From Anaerolineae bacterium (GTDB taxonomy: Bacteria > Chloroflexota > Anaerolineae > Aggregatilineales > Aggregatilineaceae), in contig JAFGJA010000342.1 in NCBI GenBank assembly GCA_016929355.1, positions 1 to 5,654 on the forward strand: a stretch of DNA of 5,654 bases, read 5' to 3'. Positions 1-5,654 of the stretch are shown piece after piece. The position numbers and the translations under genes were made by a program. Below the pieces are notes generated by a model. The model was not told where the DNA came from and made no database searches. It saw nothing but the letters and a program-made list of their open reading frames with translations. Numbering within the stretch: position 1 is the stretch's first letter; every line of letters begins with the position of its first letter.

Positions 1-81
1 CAATAAACCCCGCTCCCCCGCCGCCCAATCAACATGGCGCGCCAATAGATCACTTGTCGGATTCAAAAATCGCCGTGTCAT
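1..81 (-). CDS. 5' end of a divergent gene of unknown function (truncated by window edge)
   Basis: On the minus strand an ATG at 81-79 opens a frame that stays open for 27 codons to the left edge. The protein begins MTRRFLNPTSDLL and then continues with a charged, mostly soluble-looking stretch (ARHVDW, GERGLL). The start is supported by the minus-strand sequence AAAGGTGGGGATC immediately before ATG, with AAAGG about eight bases upstream; it closely resembles an ideal Shine-Dalgarno region. There is no signal peptide or membrane segment in the visible residues. The gene is transcribed away from the large sensor gene, so the two are divergent and not in one operon. Too little is visible to name a family, and I do not recognise it. 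Its reality rests on the ribosome binding site plus the open frame, so a chance ORF remains possible. Confidence 0.55.
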   Translation of the reverse strand, partial: MTRRFLNPTSDLLARHVDWAAGERGLL

Positions 82-94
82 GATCCCCACCTTT
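82..94 (-). promoter_or_regulatory. Ribosome binding site of the left-hand minus-strand gene
   Basis: Read on the minus strand, these 13 bases are AAAGGTGGGGATC, followed directly by ATG. The AAAGG core has a spacer of about eight bases and is strongly complementary to the 3' end of 16S rRNA. It is the main evidence that the ATG at 81-79 is a real start. I found no convincing -10/-35 pair for this gene between 95 and 200. Confidence 0.5.
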
Positions 95-207
95 GCCTTT
101 CATCCGCCGTTGATTGCCCCACCATCATCAGTAATCTTTCCATATTTTTTACCTCAATCGGACCGCCCCCTATCTTGGCAGTTTTCCCAATTACCCCTAT
201 CCCACAC

Positions 208-238
208 GCAGGGTAAGGGGAGCAAAGTCCCTCCCTGC
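208..238. repeat. G/C-rich hairpin in the divergent intergenic region
   Basis: GCAGGG (208-213) pairs fully with CCCTGC (233-238). Inside it, GGGGA (217-221) pairs with TCCCT (228-232), with one G-T wobble, around a GCAAAG loop. TAA (214-216) is a one-sided bulge, so the result is a two-part stem of 11 pairs. No T-run follows on either strand, and both flanking genes point away from it, so it does not look like an intrinsic terminator. It may be a dispersed palindromic repeat or a structured leader. The neighbouring sequence (201-250) adds a weaker outer complementarity between CCCAC and GTGGG. Function is unknown. Confidence 0.45.
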
Positions 239-317
239 CTGCGGGGTGGGGTCAATAAAAAACACAAAAACGTGCAAAGATAGAGGACCGATTAATTGTA
301 CAACAAAGGGTGTCGCC

Positions 318-485
318 GTGCTGACTGTCAAAATCAACGAGCCAGGTGTGGCCCCTCCAATTCGGCAACACGACAGCCGCCATCCAACGCCAGCGTGCTG
401 GCCTATGGAGTTTTTCGATCAACAGAATGCATTGTTTGAGGAGTCAGGTCGTCGAATCACTCGGTGGCGCGCTCAACGCAGTTAG
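318..485 (+). CDS. Possible small hypothetical protein (55 aa)
   Basis: A GTG at 318 begins a 55-codon frame ending in TAG at 483-485. AAAGGG at 305-310 sits seven bases before the GTG, which is good Shine-Dalgarno spacing and is why I prefer this start to the in-frame GTG at 246, which has no such site. The peptide starts MLTVKINEPGVAPP, contains a single Cys next to Trp-Pro (ACWPMEFFDQQ) and ends in an Arg-rich basic tail (GRRITRWRAQRS). There is no membrane helix and no domain I recognise. It lies 191 bases upstream of the sensor gene on the same strand and could share a transcript with it. Its short length and unremarkable codon use mean it may be a chance ORF. Confidence 0.3.
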   Translation: MLTVKINEPGVAPPIRQHDSRHPTPACWPMEFFDQQNALFEESGRRITRWRAQRS

Positions 486-630
486 TTCCCTGAATCATAA
501 CGAAATTTGAACACGGGTAAAGGGGATAAACGGATCACTGTAAACCGCCAACACGCCCGATTACCCGCCGCTAACGGGATAAGTCAGAGTATCTTAACCT
601 TTATTTCCCCCACAATAACCCGAAGTCGCT

Positions 631-636
631 TATAAT
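631..636 (+). promoter_or_regulatory. Putative -10 box (TATAAT) of the sensor gene
   Basis: A perfect TATAAT lies 40 bases before the GTG start. Transcription from it would begin near 642-645, leaving a leader of about 33 bases that contains the ribosome binding site. No recognisable -35 hexamer occurs 16-18 bases upstream (that stretch is C-rich), and there is no TGn extended -10 motif. It could therefore depend on an activator or be fortuitous. Confidence 0.35.
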
Positions 637-650
637 AAAGGAGCTAAAAG

Positions 651-673
651 CAGGAGCAAGTGCCAGGAGCAAG
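651..673 (+). repeat. Direct repeat CAGGAGCAAG x2 in the leader
   Basis: The ten bases CAGGAGCAAG occur at 651-660 and again at 664-673, separated by TGC, giving a 13-base period. Each copy contains an AGGAG Shine-Dalgarno core. The second copy is correctly placed for GTG 677. The first lies too far from it, and only three bases before an out-of-frame GTG at 660. A small tandem duplication of the ribosome binding site is the simplest explanation. Confidence 0.5.
665..669 (+). promoter_or_regulatory. Ribosome binding site that decides the sensor start (GTG 677)
   Basis: AGGAG at 665-669 is seven bases before GTG 677, an ideal distance. The alternative ATG codons at 698 and 701 have only a weak GGAA at 684-687. 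This site therefore argues that translation starts at GTG 677, adding seven residues (MTRNSRN) before the first Met of the ATG alternative. Confidence 0.5.
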
Positions 674-676
674 ACA

Positions 677-3600
677 GTGACACGGAATAGTCGTAATATG
701 ATGAAACGCATCGGGCAAAAATTGACTGCTCCCTCGCCCAGGGTGACAGGACATGATAAACAGCGCCAGGCGCAACTGGTCGCGGCACTGCTACTCAGCC
801 TGATCGGGTTAGGATTCTGTGTGAGCTTCATCGGAGAACTGGGCCGATCAACCGGCCAGGCGTTTCATAACAGCGAATTTTACATTACGACAACCATCAC
901 CGTGTTACTTATCCCGGTCTATGCCCTCAGTCGAACCCGACATTACCAGTGGAGTACGATCAGTTTAATTGCCCTCTCATCGATTGGCACATTCATTGTA
1001 GCCATACTGGATAATGGTCACACTGCCGAAACAGGCGTGTTCGCTTATCTGGTGCTGCCCCTGGTGCTGAGTAGTTTTTTTCTCACGCTGCGATCCACGA
1101 GCATCTTGGCAGGCGCGCAAATTTTGGGGTGGTTCGTCTTTACCCAAATCTTCGAATCCCCCGCTAACCTGGAGATGTTGGGTTTCCAACTTATGCTCGC
1201 CACCGTCATTTTGTACGGCACACATTACCGCAATGTGTTTGAACAAGATCGCCAGTCTGATCTGCGGGATGCCGAAGAACGCTACCGCCAACTCGTCGAA
1301 CTCGCCCCCTTTACCATTGCGGTCCAACAACATGGCAAAATCGCCTACATCAATCCGGCAGGAATCAATATGCTGGGCGGGACAACGATGACCGATTTTT
1401 GCGGTCAGCCAACCATTAACTTTGTGCATCCTGATTATTTGGACGCTGCGCAAAAACGTATCGTCCAAACAAGTGATACAAGCCGCCCCTCTGTGATCGT
1501 CGAAGAGAAACTGATCGGCCTGGATGGACGTATTGTTGAGGTCGAGACTACCGCCTTGCCCCTATTGTTTGATGGCAAACCGGCGACCCAAATCATCGTG
1601 CGCGATCTGACCGGACAACGCCGCGCCGAAGCCAAACAGCGCGCCAGTGAAACCCAATATCACGATCTGGTGCAGAATCTACCATTCGCCATCATCCGCA
1701 CCACGCCCGGCCCACACGGAACCCGTATTGTTCAAAATCCGGCTTGTTTGCGCATGTTTGGCGTGGAATCGGAAGACGAGTTTCAGGCGATACCCGTCTC
1801 CAATTTTTACGTGAATCCAGCAGACCGCCAGGCGTATTCAGATCGCTTATTGGCCGAAGGCCATATAGATAGAGAGGAAGTCCAGTTTCAACGCGCTAAT
1901 GGCGCTCTGTTTTGGGGATCAGTGACGGCGCAGGCAATACGCGATGAAACCGGCGCGGTTGCCTATTTTGATGCGGTCATCGAAGATATCACGCTGCGCA
2001 AAGAAGCCGCCGCCGCCATTCAGCGCAATGATGCGCATCTGCGCGCGTTACTGAGCGCTATTCCTGATATTATTTTCCAACTGAACCGCGCGGGTATTTT
2101 TACAAATTACCACGCGCCCGACCACAACCTGTTAGTTCCGCCGCAAGACTTTATCGGCAAATCGATGCGCGAAGTCCTACCCGATCTGGCCGAGCAAACG
2201 CATGAATACATCGCGCGTGCGCTGGCAACCGGCGACATGCAGTCTTACGAATATTCCGTCTTGGCGGATGATGGCGAACCACGCTATTACGAAGCACGAA
2301 TGAGTCCGTACACTGACGACGAAGTTGTGGTCGTGGTACGCGACATCACCGCCTGGAAACGGTTGACCGAAAGCCTGCGCCACGAACGCGATCTGGTCGC
2401 CCGCATCACCGAAACCAGCCCCATCGCCATCACCACCGTCAGTAAAGAGGGACGGATTATATTCGCCAACCAGCGCGCTGAAGAGTTGCTCGGCCTTAAA
2501 AAAGACGCCATCACCCAACTGACGTATAACGATCCTGAGTGGCGCATTACCGATTATGAAGGCCACCCCCTCCCCGAAGAACACTTACCATTCGCCCGCG
2601 TGATGACCACCCGCAAACACGTCTATGAAATCGGTCACGGGATTGAATGGCCGAATGGCCGCCGGGTATTGCTTGCGATCAACGGTGCGCCGATCAAGAA
2701 TGACGCCGGGGAGATCGAAGAAGTGGTTTTCAGTCTGGAAGATGTGACCGAACGCTTCGCCGTCGAACAAACCATGCGGGTTAGCGAAGAACGCTATCAC
2801 AATTTGTTTGATAATACGCTGGTCGGGTTTGCGGTCCATGAGATCATCACTGATGAGGTGGGCAAACCCATTGATTACCGCTTCCTCGAACTCAATCGCC
2901 GCTTTGAGCAGCTAACCGGTTTGCGCGCCGAAGACGTGATCGGGCGCTGCATCACCGACATCATGCTCACAACGGACAGCACCTATATCGAACGCTATGG
3001 GCAGGTGGCGCTGACCGGCGAACCCACCCGGTTTACAGATTATTTTGAACCGTTGGATCGCTATTATGATATTGCCGCCTTCTCACCACGTAACGGCCAG
3101 TTTGCCACGCTCTTTTTAGACATTACCGATCGCGTCAAAGCCCAGGCCGAACTCGCGGACAGCGAAGACCGCTATCGCAGCCTGTTCGATGGCATTAACG
3201 ATATTGTGCTGGTACACGATCTAGAGGGGCATATCCTGGATGTTAACGATGCGGCCTGCCGCCGCCTGGAATACAGCCGCGCGGAACTCATGCGGATGAC
3301 ACTGGCGCAGATTGACGAACCCGGTACGTATGCGGACGAATTCCAAGAGCGGCTCCAACACCAACTGGCGACAGGCGCATTAAGTGGCATTCAGGGGGCA
3401 CACCTCACCAAGTCAGGCCGGCGGATTGCGATTGATGCTAACACAAAAGTGATTAATTATAAGGGGCAGCAAGCCGTACTCGCCGTTTCACGCGACGTTA
3501 CGGAACGAAATCGGACCGAAACACTGCTGCGCCTGCAACATGATCTGATCACCAAGTTAGCCGCGATCAATGATCTGGAAACCGCGCTCAATCAGGTCAT

Positions 3601-5654
3601 TGATAGCATCATCGGCATTGATGAAATCGATAACGCCGCGATTTATCTCATTGACCCCACCACTGACACGGCGGATATGGTCTATCAACGCGGGCTATCC
3701 CCTGAATATGCCGCGCATGTGGCCCACCCTGAGCGGGACTCACCCCAGGCGCAAAAAGTGCTTCAGGGCCAGCCCGTTTTTTGCCCCTATCGTGACTATT
3801 TACCTGAATTAGACACCATGCGGCAGAGTCAAGGCTTGCAAGCCTTTGGGCTGCTGCCAATCCAGCACGATCAGCAAATAATTGCCGCGCTGGTTGTTGC
3901 TTCGCACGTATATGAGACATTCTCGCCCCAGGTCCAACACAGTTTGCAAGCTATCGCGGCGCAGACCGGCACATTTTTGGTACGCATCCAGACGGAAACT
4001 GCGCTGCGCCGCAATGAAGCCACGCTGCAAAGTATTCTGCGGGCTGCGCCAGTGGGGTTGGGGATGATCACCAACCGGACTTTTGGGTGGATCAACGAAC
4101 GGTTCGAAGACCTTATCGGTTACACGGCGCAAGAAGTCGCCGGGCAATCCGCCCGGATGATCTATGAGAGTCAACATGAATATGAGCGGGTAGGACAGGT
4201 CAAGTATGGTCAGATCAAGGCAGGGGCGCCGGTCGGGACCGTTGAAACCCGTCTTGTGCATAAAGATGGTTCAATAGCCGATGTCTTGCTTAGTTCATCC
4301 CCGGTTGATCCCGGTGATCTTGCGCAAGGTCTGATCACCGCGGCCATGGACATCACTGAACGCAAACGGATCGAAGAAACGCTCTATTTTGTCGGACAGC
4401 AAAGCTGGCAGGGCGAGGAAAGCGAAACCTTCAACGCAATTGTGCGCTTTCTGGGCGAAACGCTGGACATCGCGGTTGTTATGATCGGCGAACTGGTCGG
4501 GAATGAATTGGAGCAGGTGCAGTCCATCGCCCTCTATAAACAGGGGCAAACGGGAGAAACCCTCACCTATCCCCTCCCCGGCACACCTTGCCATAATGTG
4601 GTCTGCCAGGGAACGTGCGTGTATCCTGAGCGTGTTCAAACCCATTTCCCTGAGGATCAACTGCTCATTGATATGGGAGCGGCCAGCTATGCCGGCACAC
4701 CCCTGCGGGATGCCTCCGGCGAGACACTCGGCATCTTGATCGCCGTCGATACCAAACCGATGGAAAAACCCAATCTAATCGACTCCATCCTGCAAATTGT
4801 CGGGGCGCGCGTGGCCCATGAAATCAACCGGCGGCGGGATGCCAGAGCCTTGCAGACCAGTGAAGCGCGTTACCGGGGCGTGGTCGAAACGCAGACTGAA
4901 TTTGTCGTGCGCTGCAAACCGGACGGAACCCGGACATTTATCAATGATGCCTACTGCCGCTACTTTAACCAACCCCGCGAACAGTTAATCAGCAAAAAAT
5001 TTGCAACGGTTGTACCCGCAACGGATTGGTCCGCTATTCAGGAAAAATTCACCCGGTTGACCCCCGAAAAACCAGCCGAAACGGGCATTCACCGGGTCAT
5101 CAAACCCGATGGGCAGATCGCGTGGCACGAGTGGGTAGACCAGGGCATTTTTGATGACGCCGGGCAACTGGTCGAAATTCAATCAGTGGGGCGTGATGTG
5201 ACCGAGCGCGTGCGGATCGCCAACGAACTGCGCCAGGAACGCGATCGCGCCCAGCAGTATCTCGACATCGCCGGGGTCATCCTGGTGGCGCTGGATACAG
5301 AAGGTCATATCACCTTGATCAACCACAAAGGCCGCGAAATTCTGGGGTACAGCGAAGCGGAATTACTCGGCCAAAACTGGTTTGAACGCTGCCTGCCCCC
5401 AGCCGAAATTGAAACTGTCTCCGCCTTCTTTAAGCAGGCCATAACCGGCGCAGCCGCGCTGCCGGACCATTACCAAAACACGATCCAAACCCGCGCTGGC
5501 GAAATCCGCCTGATCGCCTGGCACAATACCACACTGTTCGACGATACCGGGCAAATCACCGGCACGCTGAGTTCCGGCGAAGACATCACCGAACGCGAAC
5601 GCGCCCGCCGCAATATAATCGAAAGTGAAGCGCGCTATTCCGCCTTGATCAATG
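677..5654 (+). CDS. Giant membrane-anchored multi-PAS/GAF sensor protein, N-terminal part; probable sensor histidine kinase (C-terminus beyond window)
   Basis: The frame is open from GTG 677 to the right edge, 1659 codons with no stop or frameshift; the in-frame stop upstream is TAA at 572-574. Alternative starts are ATG 698 and 701. Domain order by residue (GTG = 1): six membrane helices about 34-184; PAS1 200-316; PAS2 324-447; PAS3 449-565; PAS4 566-700; PAS5 702-826; PAS6 828-952; GAF1 953-1110; PAS7 1111-1236; GAF2 1237-1391; PAS8 1392-1519; PAS9 1520-1649; a tenth PAS entry (SEARY) from 1650. Nine exits of the D-[LIV]-T type mark the PAS C-termini (RDLTGQR, EDITLRK, RDITAWK, EDVTERF, LDITDRV, RDVTERN, MDITERK, RDVTERV, EDITERE), followed by short helical linkers. 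PAS and GAF domains bind small ligands or cofactors, or relay signals, in the cytoplasm. No H-box, ATPase, GGDEF, EAL or receiver motif is visible, so the output is unknown. A histidine kinase is the commonest partner, by family knowledge. Annotation pipelines would probably call it a PAS domain S-box protein. Confidence 0.93.
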   Translation, partial: MTRNSRNMMKRIGQKLTAPSPRVTGHDKQRQAQLVAALLLSLIGLGFCVSFIGELGRSTGQAFHNSEFYITTTITVLLIPVYALSRTRHYQWSTISLIALSSIGTFIVAILDNGHTAETGVFAYLVLPLVLSSFFLTLRSTSILAGAQILGWFVFTQIFESPANLEMLGFQLMLATVILYGTHYRNVFEQDRQSDLRDAEERYRQLVELAPFTIAVQQHGKIAYINPAGINMLGGTTMTDFCGQPTINFVHPDYLDAAQKRIVQTSDTSRPSVIVEEKLIGLDGRIVEVETTALPLLFDGKPATQIIVRDLTGQRRAEAKQRASETQYHDLVQNLPFAIIRTTPGPHGTRIVQNPACLRMFGVESEDEFQAIPVSNFYVNPADRQAYSDRLLAEGHIDREEVQFQRANGALFWGSVTAQAIRDETGAVAYFDAVIEDITLRKEAAAAIQRNDAHLRALLSAIPDIIFQLNRAGIFTNYHAPDHNLLVPPQDFIGKSMREVLPDLAEQTHEYIARALATGDMQSYEYSVLADDGEPRYYEARMSPYTDDEVVVVVRDITAWKRLTESLRHERDLVARITETSPIAITTVSKEGRIIFANQRAEELLGLKKDAITQLTYNDPEWRITDYEGHPLPEEHLPFARVMTTRKHVYEIGHGIEWPNGRRVLLAINGAPIKNDAGEIEEVVFSLEDVTERFAVEQTMRVSEERYHNLFDNTLVGFAVHEIITDEVGKPIDYRFLELNRRFEQLTGLRAEDVIGRCITDIMLTTDSTYIERYGQVALTGEPTRFTDYFEPLDRYYDIAAFSPRNGQFATLFLDITDRVKAQAELADSEDRYRSLFDGINDIVLVHDLEGHILDVNDAACRRLEYSRAELMRMTLAQIDEPGTYADEFQERLQHQLATGALSGIQGAHLTKSGRRIAIDANTKVINYKGQQAVLAVSRDVTERNRTETLLRLQHDLITKLAAINDLETALNQVIDSIIGIDEIDNAAIYLIDPTTDTADMVYQRGLSPEYAAHVAHPERDSPQAQKVLQGQPVFCPYRDYLPELDTMRQSQGLQAFGLLPIQHDQQIIAALVVASHVYETFSPQVQHSLQAIAAQTGTFLVRIQTETALRRNEATLQSILRAAPVGLGMITNRTFGWINERFEDLIGYTAQEVAGQSARMIYESQHEYERVGQVKYGQIKAGAPVGTVETRLVHKDGSIADVLLSSSPVDPGDLAQGLITAAMDITERKRIEETLYFVGQQSWQGEESETFNAIVRFLGETLDIAVVMIGELVGNELEQVQSIALYKQGQTGETLTYPLPGTPCHNVVCQGTCVYPERVQTHFPEDQLLIDMGAASYAGTPLRDASGETLGILIAVDTKPMEKPNLIDSILQIVGARVAHEINRRRDARALQTSEARYRGVVETQTEFVVRCKPDGTRTFINDAYCRYFNQPREQLISKKFATVVPATDWSAIQEKFTRLTPEKPAETGIHRVIKPDGQIAWHEWVDQGIFDDAGQLVEIQSVGRDVTERVRIANELRQERDRAQQYLDIAGVILVALDTEGHITLINHKGREILGYSEAELLGQNWFERCLPPAEIETVSAFFKQAITGAAALPDHYQNTIQTRAGEIRLIAWHNTTLFDDTGQITGTLSSGEDITERERARRNIIESEARYSALIN
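776..1228 (+). other. N-terminal six-helix membrane module of the sensor
   Basis: Six hydrophobic segments are visible at residues about 34-52, 68-85, 92-111, 120-138, 141-159 and 167-184. The charge pattern fits both ends in the cytoplasm. The basic N-terminus (KRIGQK, HDKQRQ), the loop SRTRHYQ and the tail HYRNVFEQDR would be inside; the acidic or neutral loops GELGRSTGQ, DNGHTAETG and ESPANLE would be outside. All loops are short, so there is no extracellular ligand domain, and any sensing would occur within the membrane. The layout resembles MASE-type integral membrane sensor modules, but I cannot assign it to a named family. Confidence 0.75.
1274..3532 (+). other. Array of six consecutive PAS domains (PAS1-PAS6)
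   Basis: Six PAS units follow at a period of about 120-135 residues. Entries resemble S-E-x-R-Y: AEERY (residue 200), SETQY (324), SEERY (703), SEDRY (829); PAS3 and PAS4 enter through divergent helices (NDAHL, RHERDL). Recognisable cores include KIAYINPAGINMLG in PAS1, RIVQNPACLRMFG in PAS2, YYEARMSP in PAS3, RIIFANQRAEELLGL in PAS4, FLELNRRFEQLTGL in PAS5 and HILDVNDAACRRLEY in PAS6. The cores differ greatly from one another, so these are not recent copies, and different ligands are plausible. No heme, flavin or iron-sulfur signature residue could be assigned by eye. Confidence 0.85.
3533..4384 (+). other. GAF1 followed by PAS7
   Basis: GAF1 (residues 953-1110) shows the usual order: an N-terminal helix with LAAINDLETALNQVIDS, strand NAAIYLID, the QRGLSPEYA turn, GLLPIQHDQQIIAALVVAS for the central strands, and a closing helix QVQHSLQAIAAQTG. 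It has no phytochrome-type chromophore Cys that I can identify. PAS7 (1111-1236) starts RRNEATLQSILRAAPVGLGMI, has a core WINERFEDLIGYTAQEVAGQ, and ends MDITERKRIEETL. Its helix merges into the next GAF. Confidence 0.8.
4385..5233 (+). other. GAF2 followed by PAS8
   Basis: GAF2 (residues 1237-1391) belongs to the GAF group with the TYPLPGTPC motif, then a Cys, then FPEDQLL, GAASYAGTPLRD and GETLGILIAVD. Three cysteines fall close together: C1305, C1310 and C1314. PAS8 (1392-1519) starts TSEARYRGVVETQTEFVVRC and has the typical later strands HEWVDQGIFDDAGQLVEIQ followed by VGRDVTER. The GAF-PAS unit is almost the same length as the preceding one: the D-x-T exits are 855 and then 846 bases apart. 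Confidence 0.85.
5234..5623 (+). other. PAS9, last complete domain before the window edge
   Basis: This PAS (residues 1520-1649) matches a well-conserved subtype. It has the entry QQYLDIAGVILVALDTEGHI, the core LINHKGREILGYSEAELLG, the NWFERCLP helix, the strand pair RLIAWHNTTLFDDTG, and TGTLSSGEDITERERA as its exit. In the family, this subtype often stands close to the kinase core or within long PAS chains. A new entry, ESEARYSALIN, begins at 5621 and is cut by the edge, so at least one more PAS follows. Confidence 0.85.

Noticed and set aside
80..283. 67-codon + strand ORF starting at 80
   Set aside because: It has no ribosome binding site, a Pro/Ser-rich low-information translation, overlaps the start of the better supported minus-strand gene antisense, and runs through the hairpin.
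296..303. Palindrome TTGTACAA as an operator
   Set aside because: Eight bases of perfect palindrome can occur by chance, and no second copy or promoter context was found nearby.
246..317. N-terminal extension of the small ORF to GTG 246
   Set aside because: No Shine-Dalgarno sits at a workable distance before 246, while GTG 318 has AAAGGG seven bases upstream.
563..579. CCCG...CGGG inverted repeat as a terminator
   Set aside because: The stem is only four base pairs with no T-run, so it is not distinguishable from chance.
601..831. 76-codon minus-strand ORF with a hydrophobic stretch
   Set aside because: It lies antisense to the promoter, leader and first membrane helix of the sensor; its hydrophobicity mirrors the opposite strand and it has no independent support.
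977..1468. 163-codon minus-strand ORF
   Set aside because: It is antisense to membrane helices 3-6 and PAS1, which are clearly coding on the + strand; its translation shows no recognisable domain.
2177..2584. 135-codon minus-strand ORF over PAS3-PAS4
   Set aside because: It is a shadow of the + strand gene, where clear PAS motifs are present; a second minus-strand frame is also open over 2287-2547, showing that long antisense frames arise here from codon bias.
3809..4261. 150-codon minus-strand ORF over GAF1-PAS7
   Set aside because: It is antisense to well-defined GAF and PAS domains, with no ribosome binding site or known motif seen.
1274..5654. Regular repeats of about 380 bases as a tandem DNA repeat
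   Set aside because: The periodicity is at the level of protein domains; the DNA and protein cores are too divergent to be a recent tandem repeat, and only the short D-I-T-E-R type exits recur.

Overview
The window holds one dominant gene. A single + strand reading frame runs from about 677 (GTG) to the right edge without a stop, giving at least 1659 codons. It encodes the N-terminal part of a giant membrane-anchored sensor: a six-helix membrane module, then nine complete PAS domains and two GAF domains, with a tenth PAS just starting at the edge. No kinase, cyclase, phosphodiesterase, receiver or other output domain lies inside the window. A C-terminal histidine kinase, perhaps hybrid, is the most likely missing part, but this is inference.

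Layout. 1-81: the 5' end of a minus-strand gene leaving the window to the left, with a strong ribosome binding site. 95-317: divergent intergenic DNA with a G/C-rich hairpin (208-238). 318-485: a possible 55-residue + strand hypothetical ORF with a good ribosome binding site. 486-630: non-coding as far as I can see. 631-676: a perfect TATAAT box without a clear -35, then a short leader with two copies of CAGGAGCAAG, the second of which supplies the Shine-Dalgarno for GTG 677. 677-5654: the sensor gene.

Organism. This is a bacterium with moderate GC. Very long multi-PAS/GAF sensors of this style, with S-E-x-R-Y domain entries and D-I-T-E-R exits, are common in Chloroflexota, Cyanobacteria and some Deltaproteobacteria. 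I lean weakly towards Chloroflexota on protein style only; no phylogenetic marker is present.

Working together. The left gene and the sensor gene diverge, so the window shows no operon partner for the sensor. Its response regulator or output domain would lie to the right of the edge. I see no mobile element, CRISPR array, tRNA or rRNA. The large protein is a new combination of known modules rather than a clearly new system. The least explained parts are its membrane module and the small ORF and hairpin upstream.
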